Below are positions 44,476 through 53,705 of a DNA stretch of 64,000 bases, piece by piece; position 1 is the first letter of the stretch; each line of letters starts with the position of its first letter. The notes beneath the pieces are model-generated. The model worked only from the letters and a program-made list of their open reading frames with translations. It did not search any database and had not been told where the DNA came from. The position numbers were made by a program, and so were the translations under genes. Origin of the DNA: Paraburkholderia solitsugae. Lineage in GTDB: Bacteria > Pseudomonadota > Gammaproteobacteria > Burkholderiales > Burkholderiaceae. The stretch is taken from the NCBI RefSeq assembly GCF_013177695.1, contig NZ_WOEY01000085.1, forward strand, positions 22,400 through 86,399. The letters are read 5' to 3'.

Positions 44476-45675
44476 TCAGGCGGATTGCCCTTCGTCGAGC
44501 CGAGCAGTAATCAGATCGAGTTGCCGCTGAACGTAGCGGACCAGGCCGCGCCATGTGATGCGCGTCAGCCACAAGCACAGCCACAAGCCGACGATGCCGG
44601 CGACCAGCATCGCGAATCCGTAAATCATTGCGCCGATGCCCGAGCCATGAGGCCCGACGACCACGACGTTATCCGAACCGCTCTTGATCGCGATGTGGTC
44701 GCGATCTATCACGACCGAATCCGATCCGCTGTGGACCGCCAGACCTTTACCGGTGGCGTCCATGCCTTGCACGAAGGACACGTGGTCGCCGTGGTTCCTG
44801 ATGTCCCACGCCATCGCCTTTGCACCGGTTCCGATGCGCGCGGCCGACACCTTATCCCCTTCGTCATCCTTAAGATCGAGTGCGATGATGTCGGCGGATG
44901 CGATAGACCATGTGCCGTCCGGGTCGACTTTGAACAGATCACGCGCGCCACCAACGGAATTGATCTTGAGTTTGCCGTCGTCATTCTTGATATCAATCGG
45001 ACCGGCAAGCGTCACGATGGAAATCCGTGTGGCTGCATCCGGCCGCAGCACGAAACGGTCGCCATCCACTCGGAATACCTTCATATTGGCAGTCGCCTGG
45101 CGAGCGTCGCCCTGCGCGGGAGCGGGAGCGTGATCCGCGTCGCTATCGTCACCCTCGTCGCCCTCGTCGCTATCGTCTTTCGCCGCCTTGTCGTGTCCGA
45201 TAACACTCGCCAGCGGCCCCGTTCTCACGTCACCGCTCTCGAAGGTGAACGGCACCGAATTGAACGCCGGCCACCCGAACAGGTGATGACTCCCGAGCGC
45301 GACCACAGTCACGAGCCCGGCAACCGTCAGCGCACCCGAAACCGCGTAGCCGATCGTCAGCATCAGCAGATAGAACATGAACGGGATCAGCAACAGCAAT
45401 TGCAACAAGCCGAGCCCCGCGATCGAAGCGACCACCCGCATCAGGTTGCCGAACGAGCGGCGCGTCTCCCACTGGCGGAAGTTCGCCTGTGCCTTCAGTT
45501 CACGTGCGAGCTTGATCGGATCGCCAAGCGCCGCGACCACCTCTGCCTCACTACGGCCGGCTGCGAGCGCATCACCGAAGTACTCGCGATAGTCGGCGAC
45601 GATTTCGTCGACCACCTTTTTCGGCAAACTCCGCAGTTCGTGGCGCAATTGCTGGATGAATGCGTCCTGCGTCAT
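44476..45675 (-). CDS. DUF1700 membrane protein with acidic linker
   Basis: Protein of 399 aa. The N-terminal HAAS/DUF1700 domain (about residues 1-70, QDAFIQQLRHELRSLPKKVV) is typical of proteins controlled by a neighbouring PadR regulator. Two or three membrane helices follow (about 80-135), then a very acidic linker (KDDSDEGDEGDDSDADH), a beta-rich DUF2807-like middle domain, and a final membrane helix near 365. Its start overlaps the padR stop as ATGA, so it is translationally coupled. A role in envelope signalling is inferred. Confidence 0.8.
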   Translation of the reverse strand: MTQDAFIQQLRHELRSLPKKVVDEIVADYREYFGDALAAGRSEAEVVAALGDPIKLARELKAQANFRQWETRRSFGNLMRVVASIAGLGLLQLLLLIPFMFYLLMLTIGYAVSGALTVAGLVTVVALGSHHLFGWPAFNSVPFTFESGDVRTGPLASVIGHDKAAKDDSDEGDEGDDSDADHAPAPAQGDARQATANMKVFRVDGDRFVLRPDAATRISIVTLAGPIDIKNDDGKLKINSVGGARDLFKVDPDGTWSIASADIIALDLKDDEGDKVSAARIGTGAKAMAWDIRNHGDHVSFVQGMDATGKGLAVHSGSDSVVIDRDHIAIKSGSDNVVVVGPHGSGIGAMIYGFAMLVAGIVGLWLCLWLTRITWRGLVRYVQRQLDLITARLDEGQSA

Positions 45676-46013
45676 TGCTTTTCCCCTGTTCCTGAGGGCG
45701 TACCGGACAAGGCCAGCACACCGTTGACTTCATCGACAAAACTGCGCCATTCGCTTTGCATTTCCGCCAGACTGCTGCGGCCTGCCGCCGTCAGCGAGTA
45801 ATACTTGCGAGGCGGCCCCGAACTGGATTCCACGAAATACGTCGACACCCACGCCTCGGCCTGCAAGCGGCGCATCAACGGATAGATCGTGCCCTCGCTG
45901 ATCTCCATGGTTTCGGAGAGCGTCGAGACGAGCTCGTACGCATAGCTGTCGCCGCCGGCGAGGACAGCTAGCACGCACATGTCGAGGGTTCCTTTCTTGA
46001 GCTGCGTTTTCAT
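45672..46013 (-). CDS. PadR-family transcriptional regulator
   Basis: Small winged-helix regulator of 113 aa (MKTQLKKGTLDMCVLAVLAG, then SEGTIYPLMRRLQAEAWVST and KYYSLTAAGRSSLAEMQSEW), the full PadR domain with no extra C-terminal part. It precedes the DUF1700 gene with a 4-bp overlap, the usual pairing. Two related inverted-repeat sites lie upstream of its start, pointing to autoregulation. Confidence 0.9.
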   Translation of the reverse strand: MKTQLKKGTLDMCVLAVLAGGDSYAYELVSTLSETMEISEGTIYPLMRRLQAEAWVSTYFVESSSGPPRKYYSLTAAGRSSLAEMQSEWRSFVDEVNGVLALSGTPSGTGEKQ

Positions 46014-46032
46014 TCAATTCCATTGCATTAGT

Positions 46033-46060
46033 GTGCATAGCACGGTACCTTGCTATGCAC
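46033..46060. promoter_or_regulatory. Putative PadR operator 1
   Basis: Perfect 10-bp inverted repeat GTGCATAGCA / TGCTATGCAC with an 8-bp spacer, 20 bp upstream of the padR start. It includes the ATGC/GCAT half-site style seen for PadR proteins. Confidence 0.6.
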
Positions 46061-46115
46061 TGGTGCGGAGCGCACCGATCCGCCAGATGACGAACGAACT
46101 CTAGCACCCAGTATT

Positions 46116-46143
46116 GTTTAATGCAAGGTACTGTTTTATGCAC
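46116..46143. promoter_or_regulatory. Putative PadR operator 2 (related copy)
   Basis: On the minus strand this site matches operator 1 at 21 of 28 positions, including GTGCATA and GTACCTTGC. It lies about 100 bp from the padR start, so the regulator could bind both sites cooperatively. Confidence 0.45.
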
Positions 46144-46389
46144 GAGACTAGCCCATCAAATCCCTTCAGTCGGTTGCAAGCGCCACCGCTCACACGATCG
46201 CACGCGGGGCCCATTTGCTTATCGACGTGGCAGCGCGTGGAAGCCGTGCGGGTCACGCCTTGATGGAATAGCCGGAAGCCTGCGCGCGCGTTCGCGAAAT
46301 GAACGCGAGGTTTCTCGAAGTGACATAATCCGGTCGTCGTTGCTTGCAACGCAACCATGACTTTCTCGCCGCAAAACAAGGAGATTCAC

Positions 46390-46683
46390 ATGAGCAAGGG
46401 ATATTGGGTGACCGCATACCGTGCGACGAAGGATCCGTCGAAACTGGCAGCGTACGCACAGTTGGCACTGCCCGCCGTGGTAGCCGCCGGCGGCAAATTC
46501 ATCGTGCGCGGATTAGCCGACGAGGTGCGTGAACACGGCTTGAAGGAACGGACTGTCGTAATTGAGTTTCCGAGCTACGAGCAGGCCGTTGCCGCGTACG
46601 AAAGCGAGGCTTACAAGAAAGCACTTGAAGCCCTGGGCGACGGCGTCGAGCGCGATCTGCGAATCGTTCGCGGCGCCGAATGA
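46390..46683 (+). CDS. DUF1330 family protein
   Basis: Small soluble protein of 97 aa with the DUF1330 dimeric alpha/beta barrel fold (MSKGYWVTAYRATKDPSKLA, then VVIEFPSYEQAVAAYESEAY, KKALEALGDGVERDLRIV). An AAGGAG site lies 7 bases before ATG 46390. The family has no firmly assigned reaction. It stands alone. Confidence 0.82.
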   Translation: MSKGYWVTAYRATKDPSKLAAYAQLALPAVVAAGGKFIVRGLADEVREHGLKERTVVIEFPSYEQAVAAYESEAYKKALEALGDGVERDLRIVRGAE

Positions 46684-46834
46684 CACAGTCGATGCGACGG
46701 GCGTGACCGGCGTGAACCGCGGCACGCCCGAGCAGACCGAACAGCAGAATCTCGCCACGAATGGGCAGGTCAAGCACCACTAGCGGGGATTGCCTCGCTA
46801 CACGGTTGCCGACACGCGCTTGACCTCGATCGGC

Positions 46835-47236
46835 TCAGTCGGCCGCCGCTGCCCGCACGAGCGCACCGATGCCGTCAAGCGCTTTCATCAACTCTGCAGG
46901 CGCGCCATGCCGCGCCTGCAGATAGCTCGTTGCGTTATACGAGAGCCACACCCGGCCGTCGTCGTCCTGCCACACCAGCACCTTCAGAGGCAGATCGAGC
47001 GCCGCAGTCGGCACGGCCTGCATCAGCGGCGTCCCCGCCCGCGGATTACCGAACACAAGCAACTGCGACGGAAGCATCTCAAGCCCCGCGCGTTGCGCAT
47101 CCGCCGCGAAATTGATGCGGGCGAACAGGACAATGTTCTTCGCTTCGATCAGCGATGCGAGTTTATCGGCGGTTTGTTCGACCGTGCGCTGCGTGGGCAC
47201 GGTGACGATGCCGTTGTCGGCTGTGAGAGTGGACAT
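46835..47236 (-). CDS. DUF302 domain protein
   Basis: Small soluble protein of 133 aa from ATG 47236, supported by GGAG 7 bases upstream. DUF302 motifs are visible: TVEQTADKLASLIEAKNIVLFARI and LLVFGNPRAGTPLMQ. The family may bind haem or oxidants, but no role is proven. It is divergent from the GntR regulator of the phosphonate island, and an operator-like site lies between them, so it may be co-regulated. Confidence 0.82.
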   Translation of the reverse strand: MSTLTADNGIVTVPTQRTVEQTADKLASLIEAKNIVLFARINFAADAQRAGLEMLPSQLLVFGNPRAGTPLMQAVPTAALDLPLKVLVWQDDDGRVWLSYNATSYLQARHGAPAELMKALDGIGALVRAAAAD

Positions 47237-47258
47237 GGATTTCTCCGGTTGCTGACGA

Positions 47259-47275
47259 TTGTTGACAATAGACAA
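47259..47275. promoter_or_regulatory. Putative GntR operator at regulator promoter
   Basis: TTGTTGACAATAGACAA contains ATTGT-TG-ACAAT, a two-fold symmetric site, and is 66 bp before the GntR start. The same 17-bp motif with two changed central bases recurs at 54893, between phnS and phnA. Confidence 0.65.
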
Positions 47276-47340
47276 CCAGCCACGTTATGGTCAAAGAAGC
47301 CGACGGTCCGTTATCCCATCCTTTGTTCTAATCGCCGATC

Positions 47341-48054
47341 ATGACCACGTCAACCACGTCTAGCGCCATCGAACTGCTGCAGCGGCATTCCCTTGCGACG
47401 CTAGTGCAGGAAATGCTCGAACGCAGCATCGTCTCGGGGGAATTCGCCCCGGGGGAGAAATTGAACGAAGTCGAAGTCTCCACCCGGTTGAACGTGTCTC
47501 GCGGGCCACTGCGCGAAGCGTTCCGCGCCCTGGAACAGGCAGGTCTGCTGAAGACGGAGAAAAACCGCGGTGTCACGGTGCGCGCGCTATCGCTGCGCGA
47601 GGCCGAAGAGATTTATGAAGTCCGTGCGATGCTGGATGAATCGGTCGCTCGCGCACTCGCCACTCGGATGACACCCGAAACGCTTGCCACACTCAAAGGC
47701 ATCATCACGTCAATGAAAGCCGCGAAGAAGGATCATGACCTCACGCGCTACACGGCATTGAACGTCCAGTTGCACGACGCGATGGTGACGGGTGTCGGCA
47801 ACCAGCACTTGATCGAAACCTATCGGCATCTCGTCCGTCAGCTCGGCTTGCTCCGTCAGGCCGCAATCGAATCGGAAAAGAGCGCGCTGGCGACATCGGT
47901 CACGGAACACGAAAAGATCGTCAACGCGCTCGCCAAGGGCGATGCGGAGAGCGCCGTCACGCTCGTGCGCGAACACGTCGCCCATGGTCTCGCGAGAATG
48001 CGGCGCGCCCACGAGCACTGGGCAGCGTCCGCAAGCGGCACCGGCAACGCCTGA
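47341..48054 (+). CDS. GntR-family regulator (FCD/FadR type) of the phosphonate genes
   Basis: Regulator of 237 aa. The N-terminal winged helix-turn-helix (LVQEMLERSIVSGEFAPGEK, STRLNVSRGPLREAFRALEQ) is followed by an all-helical FCD effector domain (about residues 90-220). It sits at the left edge of the AEP genes, convergent with the FAD oxidoreductase, and its promoter shares a motif with the phnS/phnA divergent promoter. It probably responds to AEP or a pathway intermediate. Confidence 0.9.
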   Translation: MTTSTTSSAIELLQRHSLATLVQEMLERSIVSGEFAPGEKLNEVEVSTRLNVSRGPLREAFRALEQAGLLKTEKNRGVTVRALSLREAEEIYEVRAMLDESVARALATRMTPETLATLKGIITSMKAAKKDHDLTRYTALNVQLHDAMVTGVGNQHLIETYRHLVRQLGLLRQAAIESEKSALATSVTEHEKIVNALAKGDAESAVTLVREHVAHGLARMRRAHEHWAASASGTGNA

Positions 48055-48112
48055 AGCAAGCCTGACGACAGCACACGCGCCCCGCGCTCAACGCTGCGGG
48101 GCTGCCGTCGTA

Positions 48113-49501
48113 CTAAGCTTTATCTGACTTCCCTGCAGCATTGGCGAGCTTGCTGAGCCATCGGTCGACCAGCCAGGGCTGCTTATCTTCGTCCTCCGCG
48201 CGCTCCTTGCGCCGAATCGCGTCGCGCACGGTAATCGAGCCCACGTACCGGATCGGTTCGGGCGGGAAATAGCCCAACGGTCCCTTCGTCAACGGACTGC
48301 GCGTCCATTCGTTGTCGAGTTCGAGCAACAGCGAAGACAGGATCTGCCCGCCCATATAGGTCGGCCCAACACCGTTACCGGAATAGCCAAATCCGTAGAG
48401 CACGTTTGGTGCGTCATCGAGCCTGCCGAAAAACGGAAATCCCGTCACCGACCGATCCGACGGACCGTTCCAGCTCGCCGTCACCGGCACGTCGCGCAAC
48501 GCCGGGAAGAAATCGTGCAGGCTGCGCGTCAGATCGGCTTCATACGGCGAGCGTTGATCGAACACCGGCGCGATCCGGCCGCGCCAGGCAAAGGTATTGC
48601 CCCCCTTGCCGAGCATCAGCCGGCCGTCCGCCGTACTGCGATAGTAGTAAACGAAGATGCGCGAGTCGAGCACCGATACGCCATCTTTCAAGCCGATCTG
48701 TTGCAGCAACTCCGGGCATTTCTCGGTGACGATCATGTCGCTGGAGACGACTGCAAGCGTGCGTTCGAACTGCCAGAAGCGGCTCGCCATCCACGCATTG
48801 ATCGCGAGCACCAGTTTGGGCGCCGTGACACTGCCAGCCGGTGTGCGCACGGTCACGCGCTCGCCGGAAGTGAAGTCGAGCATCGGCGTGCGTTCGTAAA
48901 TACGAATACCCATTTCAATCGCGACACGCCGCAGGCCGCGCACGAGCTTGCCGGGATGAACCGTTGCCGCAACCGGCGAATACACGCCGCCGAGATTGCG
49001 CGCCGAACCGGAACGGCTCGCCACTTCGTCCGGCGCGAGATGTTGATACGAATTGATGCCATGCTCGCTGAGCGCGGCGATCACCGGGTCGAGCAGGCCG
49101 ATTTGCGCGCGTGATGTCGCCGTGTAGAGCGTGCCGTCGAGCCGAAGCTCGGCATCTATAGCGTGTTCGGTACAAAAGTCGCGAATCCGTCCGACAGCAG
49201 CTTCGGACGCTTTCACCAGCCGGATGGCTTCGGCCTCGCCGAACAGACGTCGCAGCGTGAAGAACTTCGTCGACCACGTCAGCAAGCACCCCCCGTTGCG
49301 GCCGCTGGCGCCCGCGCCGCACAGGTCGCTCTCGATGATCACAATGTCGAGATCGGGTTTCTTCTGCTTCGCCTGGATGGCGGTCCACAAACCGGTGAAA
49401 CCCCCACCGACGATGCAAACATCGGCCGTGGTTGCGCCTTGCAGTGCGGGCGCCAGTGAACCATCGGCAAAGAGTGCTTGTTCAATCCAGAACGGACGCA
49501 T
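48113..49501 (-). CDS. FAD-dependent oxidoreductase of the phosphonate island
   Basis: Amine-oxidase-like flavoenzyme of 462 aa in the DAO/glycine oxidase family. The Rossmann motif is VCIVGGGFTGLWTA, with IESDLCGAGASGRNGGC following, and C-terminal FAD contacts include GFGYSGNGVGPTYMGG. It is the last gene of the phnS-to-phnW operon, 96 bp after phnW. Flavoenzymes recurrent in phosphonate clusters have been reported to oxidise AEP or N-alkylated AEP to phosphonoacetaldehyde. This one may widen the range of aminophosphonates used; its substrate is inferred from context. Confidence 0.83.
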   Translation of the reverse strand: MRPFWIEQALFADGSLAPALQGATTADVCIVGGGFTGLWTAIQAKQKKPDLDIVIIESDLCGAGASGRNGGCLLTWSTKFFTLRRLFGEAEAIRLVKASEAAVGRIRDFCTEHAIDAELRLDGTLYTATSRAQIGLLDPVIAALSEHGINSYQHLAPDEVASRSGSARNLGGVYSPVAATVHPGKLVRGLRRVAIEMGIRIYERTPMLDFTSGERVTVRTPAGSVTAPKLVLAINAWMASRFWQFERTLAVVSSDMIVTEKCPELLQQIGLKDGVSVLDSRIFVYYYRSTADGRLMLGKGGNTFAWRGRIAPVFDQRSPYEADLTRSLHDFFPALRDVPVTASWNGPSDRSVTGFPFFGRLDDAPNVLYGFGYSGNGVGPTYMGGQILSSLLLELDNEWTRSPLTKGPLGYFPPEPIRYVGSITVRDAIRRKERAEDEDKQPWLVDRWLSKLANAAGKSDKA

Positions 49502-49597
49502 GAATTGCTCACATTGATAAAACGGTTTAACGCCACGCGGCGAAAAGAAAGGCTTCTTCCCGCTCCAAAGGAAAGAAGCCTTCGCACGTGGGCATGC

Positions 49598-50728
49598 TCA
49601 GGCTAGCGCTTTCGCCGATACCTGCGTGATTCCCATTGCCTTTAACGTATCGGCGATCGCGGCGACTGCGCCGGGGATGCCGGATTCGCCGAAGTGTCCG
49701 ATACAACCGACACGGAATGTTTCTACCTGGGTCAGCTTGCCCGGATACAGGATGTAGCCGCGCTTTTTTACTTCCTGATAGAACGTCTTGAAGTCGTACC
49801 TGGGATCGTCAGGCGCATGGAACGTGACGATGATCGGCGCCTGAATCGACGGGTCGAGAAAGGTTCGAAAACCCAGCGCGGCCATGCCTTCGATCAGCGC
49901 CCGGCAATTGTTTGCATAGCGCGCGCCGCGCGCTTCGAGACCGCCCTCCTCGACGTATTGCGCGATCGCCTGATCGAGTGCCGCGACGACGTGCGTGGGC
50001 GGCGTGAAGCGCCACTGTGTCGTGCGGTTCATGTAGACCCACTGGTCGTACAGATCCATCGCGAGTGACGGACTGTTGCCCTCGCATCGCTCCAGCGTGC
50101 TGCGGCGAATGATCACGAAGCCCATGCCGGGCACTCCTTCCAGGCATTTCCCGGAAGCGGCCACGACGGCGTCGAAGGGCGTTTGGCGCGCGTCGATGTC
50201 GATCGCGCCGAATGAACTCATCGCGTCGATGATCAGGCTGCGTCCGTGCTTCGCGACCACCATGGCAATCTCATGCAGCGGATTGAGCACGCCGGCGCCG
50301 GTTTCACAATGCACGAGCGCGACGTGCGTGATGCCTGGATCGGCCGCTAGCGCGCGATCGACGTCAGCCGCTTTGACCTGCGTGTCTTCGGGATAGTCGA
50401 GGGTCTGGTGACTGCGGCCGAGCGCCCGGCAAATCTTCGCGATCCGCTGGCAATATGCGCCATTGTTCGGTATCAACACATGTCCATCGCGCGGCACCAG
50501 CGTGCCGATCGCGGCTTCCACCGAGAACGTGCCGCTGCCTTGCAAGGGCACGCATTCATGCGTGTCTTCGCCATGCACGATGCGCAGCGTCTGCTGGCGG
50601 ACACGGGCGGTGATCTGATTGAAGTCGGCGTCCCACGATCCCCAGTCGCGCAGCATCGCCTGACGCGTGCGTTCTGATGTCGTGAGCGGGCCGGGCGTGA
50701 GCAGAATGGGCTGGGCGGGCAGAGTCAC
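49598..50728 (-). CDS. phnW: 2-aminoethylphosphonate--pyruvate transaminase
   Basis: PLP enzyme of 376 aa that converts AEP and pyruvate to phosphonoacetaldehyde and alanine. The N-terminal motif PILLTPGPLTTSERTRQAML is characteristic, and the PLP lysine is K194 in AASGKCLEGVPGMGFVI, with D168 in IIDAMSSFGA binding the cofactor ring nitrogen. The start is GTG 50728, supported by AAGGAG. It follows the permease gene by 34 bp. With PhnY and PhnA it forms the route to acetate and phosphate. Confidence 0.94.
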   Translation of the reverse strand: MTLPAQPILLTPGPLTTSERTRQAMLRDWGSWDADFNQITARVRQQTLRIVHGEDTHECVPLQGSGTFSVEAAIGTLVPRDGHVLIPNNGAYCQRIAKICRALGRSHQTLDYPEDTQVKAADVDRALAADPGITHVALVHCETGAGVLNPLHEIAMVVAKHGRSLIIDAMSSFGAIDIDARQTPFDAVVAASGKCLEGVPGMGFVIIRRSTLERCEGNSPSLAMDLYDQWVYMNRTTQWRFTPPTHVVAALDQAIAQYVEEGGLEARGARYANNCRALIEGMAALGFRTFLDPSIQAPIIVTFHAPDDPRYDFKTFYQEVKKRGYILYPGKLTQVETFRVGCIGHFGESGIPGAVAAIADTLKAMGITQVSAKALA

Positions 50729-50762
50729 AGTAGCTCCTTATAGATCTTGATGAAGATGCATC

Positions 50763-52490
50763 TCAACCACGGCGCGGTGTGCGCCATGCCTGGGTTCTGC
50801 GCAATACACCATGCGACACGCAGGCAAACAGCACGCAAGCGAAGGCCGCCGTCACGAGGACCAGCGTGGCCATTGCCGCGGCCGGTCCAATCTGTCCCGC
50901 GTCGTCGAGATTGAGAATGGCAACCGAAGCCGGTTGCGTGTCGGGTGAATAGAGAAACGCGACCGCCGACACCGTGGTCATGCCATTGACGAACAGATAA
51001 CGCGCGATCTGCAGGATCGACGGCAGGCACACCGGCACAGTGACGCGAAAAAACGTCTTGTAGAAAGGCACCTTCAGCGAAGCCGAGACCGCTTCGAACT
51101 CGTTGTCGATCTGACGAAGCGCGGTAACCGCGGTCAAGTGGCTTGACGAGTAGTAGTGCACCACCGTGACGATCGCGAGCAGCGCGAGCGTGCCGTAAAG
51201 GCCGTTCAGGGGATTGGCGGGTGAGTTGAATAGAAAGATGTAGCTGATGCCGAGCACGAGACCCGGCACGCCCATCGGCAGGATTGCGCACAGATTGATA
51301 AACCCGCGCAACCAGCGCGGCCCGCGCGTCTTCTCGACCAGATACGCGCCGCCGAACACGATGATGGTGCCGCCGATCGCCACGCACGCAGCCATTTTCA
51401 GGCTGTTCTTGTACGCATCGAAAATCCCGGCGCCGATCAGTCCCATCTTGTAGTGCTGCAAGCCGAGGCTCATCTGATACGGCCAGAACTTCACGAACGA
51501 AGCGAACACCGAAATACCGACCACCGCCAACAGCAGCAAGCAGACGAATGCGCAGTACCCGAGCATCGCCATATCGAAACCACGTGCGGGTTTCGGCTGA
51601 TAAGGCGTCGAGCGCGCGCCAAGTTGCGATTGCTGCTTGCGGCGAATGAAGAAGTCGACGGCGAACGCAACGAGCGCCGGACAGAGCAGCAGCAGGCTGA
51701 CCACCGCACTCCGGTTGAAATCCTGCAAGCCGATAATGAGCTTATAGATGTCGGTGGAGAGCACCGAATAAGGTCCACCGATCACCACCGGCACGCCGAA
51801 ATCGTTGATGCAGATCGTGAACGACACCATCGTCGCGCTGATCAGACCATACTTCGCGCCCGGCAGCGTGATCGTGAAGAACTTGCGCGCGCGGCGTGTG
51901 CCCATCGCATCGGCTGCTTCGTATAGGCGTCCGTCGGACAGCGACAGCGCCGTCACGAGGATCATCAGGACATGCGGAAACGAGGCGTAGACCAGACTGC
52001 ATACAATGCCCGGCAGCCCATAGATCGAATGCCCATGAAGCAACGGTTTCAGGATGCCCGAGTTGCCGAACCAGTAGATGAACGACACGGCGGACAGCAG
52101 TGTCGGCGCGAGCAGCGGAAGCAGCGCGACCGTGCGGACGGCGTTCTTCATCGGCATGCACGAGCGGGTCAGCGCGTAGGCGAACGTGAACGCCATCGGA
52201 ATCACGATCGCCGTCACGAGGCAGGCAACCGTGACCGAATGCAGTGTCGAGGTCCACACACCGGAATCCACCAGATAGCCGCTGAAATTGGCGAGTCCGA
52301 CGAAGTGGCCATCCGCATCGACAAAGCATTTACCGATCACCAGGACCAGCGGCACCAGCAGAAATATGCCGAGAAACGCGGACATCAGCACGAGGGCCAA
52401 CTGCGCGATCCGGTCATGCCAATGGCTCTTCTGCCGCACCTCGGCGTGACCTTCCTCGCCGCTGCGGCGCTCGATCAGGACGGCGCTCAT
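50763..52490 (-). CDS. Putative AEP ABC transporter permease, two-domain fusion
   Basis: Inner-membrane permease of 575 aa from ATG 52490, which overlaps the ATPase stop as ATGA. It has two homologous permease domains of about 270 aa each, giving about 12 helices, like PhnU2 and the ferric-type permeases. Docking loops are visible near RLYEAADAMGTRRARKFFTI and DNEFEAVSASLKVPFYKTFF. A single fused chain replaces the separate PhnU and PhnV found in enterics. Confidence 0.88.
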   Translation of the reverse strand: MSAVLIERRSGEEGHAEVRQKSHWHDRIAQLALVLMSAFLGIFLLVPLVLVIGKCFVDADGHFVGLANFSGYLVDSGVWTSTLHSVTVACLVTAIVIPMAFTFAYALTRSCMPMKNAVRTVALLPLLAPTLLSAVSFIYWFGNSGILKPLLHGHSIYGLPGIVCSLVYASFPHVLMILVTALSLSDGRLYEAADAMGTRRARKFFTITLPGAKYGLISATMVSFTICINDFGVPVVIGGPYSVLSTDIYKLIIGLQDFNRSAVVSLLLLCPALVAFAVDFFIRRKQQSQLGARSTPYQPKPARGFDMAMLGYCAFVCLLLLAVVGISVFASFVKFWPYQMSLGLQHYKMGLIGAGIFDAYKNSLKMAACVAIGGTIIVFGGAYLVEKTRGPRWLRGFINLCAILPMGVPGLVLGISYIFLFNSPANPLNGLYGTLALLAIVTVVHYYSSSHLTAVTALRQIDNEFEAVSASLKVPFYKTFFRVTVPVCLPSILQIARYLFVNGMTTVSAVAFLYSPDTQPASVAILNLDDAGQIGPAAAMATLVLVTAAFACVLFACVSHGVLRRTQAWRTPRRG

Positions 52491-53578
52491 TGAAGTCGCT
52501 CCTTCGCGGCGGAGAAGACGCATACGTGTTCGCGGTTGATGGACAGATTGAAGCGGGACCCCGGCTCGAGGCGGGTGCGATGCATTTCATGAAACGACAG
52601 GTCGGCGACGATCTCCTGCTCGCCGAGCCCGTCCACCTTGAAGCTGACCCGGCAGAACGCGCCGAGGAATTCCAGCTTCTCGACTGAGGCGGGCAGCAGG
52701 TTGTCCGCCTCGCTGCCCGGCGCGCTGAGGTGAATGTCTTCCGGGCGCACGAACGCCGACACTTTCGAACCCAGCACCGCACGCTCCGATCCACATCCGT
52801 AGCGCAGCGCAATGGCGCCCGCCTTGAGACTGCCGTCGCGTGCCACCTCGGCCGGAATCAGATTGACCTTACCGATGAAATCGGCCACGAAGGGCGAGGC
52901 CGGTTCGCGATAGATTTCGTGTGGCGTACCGATCTGCTCGATCACGCCCTGGTTCATCACCACGATCCGGTCGGCCATCGAAAGCGCTTCTTCCTGGTCG
53001 TGCGTCACCATGATCGTGGTCACGCCGAGGCGCTGCTGCAACTGGCGGATTTCCTGGCGCAGCCGCACACGCACGCGCGCATCCAGCGCCGAGAGCGGCT
53101 CGTCGAGCAAAAGCAGACCCGGCGACGTGGCCAGCGCACGTGCCAGCGCGATGCGCTGCTGCTGACCACCCGACAACTGGTTCGGATGCTTCTTCTGCGC
53201 ATCCGGCAAGCCGACCAGTGCGAGCAGCTCGTTCACCCGATCGGCGATCGCTGCGCGCTTCATCCTGCGATTCACCAGGCCATAGGCCACGTTGTCGAAG
53301 ATGGTCAGATTCGGAAACAGTGCGTACGACTGAAAGACGATGCCGTAGTCGCGAAGCTGAGGTGGCAGCCGCGAAATATCGCGGCCGTCCTGCATGATCT
53401 GGCCGGCACTCTGGGTTTCGAGTCCGGCAATGATGCGCAGCAAAGTGGTTTTGCCACATCCCGACGGCCCGAGAAAACAGAGCATCTCGCCCTTCTTCAC
53501 GCCAAGATTGATGTCCTCCAGAACCGGCGTGTCGTTGAACCGCTTATAGACCCGCTCTACGCTCAAATACGCTGTCAT
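52487..53578 (-). CDS. AEP ABC transporter ATP-binding protein
   Basis: ATPase of 363 aa from ATG 53578, with GGAGGAG just upstream. Walker A is GPSGCGKTTL, the signature LSGGQQQRIALARAL and Walker B LLLLDEPLSALDAR. A C-terminal TOBE-like domain (about residues 250-360) is typical of PotA/FbpC/PhnT transporters. It energises the fused permease encoded by the overlapping downstream gene. Confidence 0.9.
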   Translation of the reverse strand: MTAYLSVERVYKRFNDTPVLEDINLGVKKGEMLCFLGPSGCGKTTLLRIIAGLETQSAGQIMQDGRDISRLPPQLRDYGIVFQSYALFPNLTIFDNVAYGLVNRRMKRAAIADRVNELLALVGLPDAQKKHPNQLSGGQQQRIALARALATSPGLLLLDEPLSALDARVRVRLRQEIRQLQQRLGVTTIMVTHDQEEALSMADRIVVMNQGVIEQIGTPHEIYREPASPFVADFIGKVNLIPAEVARDGSLKAGAIALRYGCGSERAVLGSKVSAFVRPEDIHLSAPGSEADNLLPASVEKLEFLGAFCRVSFKVDGLGEQEIVADLSFHEMHRTRLEPGSRFNLSINREHVCVFSAAKERLQ

Positions 53579-53705
53579 GTTCTCCTCCGCTTCCGCTTGC
53601 ACGTCTGCACGGCGGCGACGCACTGCTTGTGCGTTGCATCGCCGCATCGTTCAGGGCCGCGCAGCGCGCGTCCCGGCGCTCGTCAAGACCCGGCTGAACC
53701 CGGCC

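Larger units (their letters stand above)
46014..46389. other. Intergenic region between padR and the DUF1330 gene
   Basis: A 376-bp divergent gap. Its left part contains two related operator-like sites. From about 46150 to 46350 I see no gene or clear structure; an AAGGAG site lies just before the DUF1330 start. Confidence 0.5.

Noticed and set aside
44440..45801. 453-codon plus-strand open frame
   Set aside because: Antisense shadow of the DUF1700 gene, whose frame has clear domains and helices.
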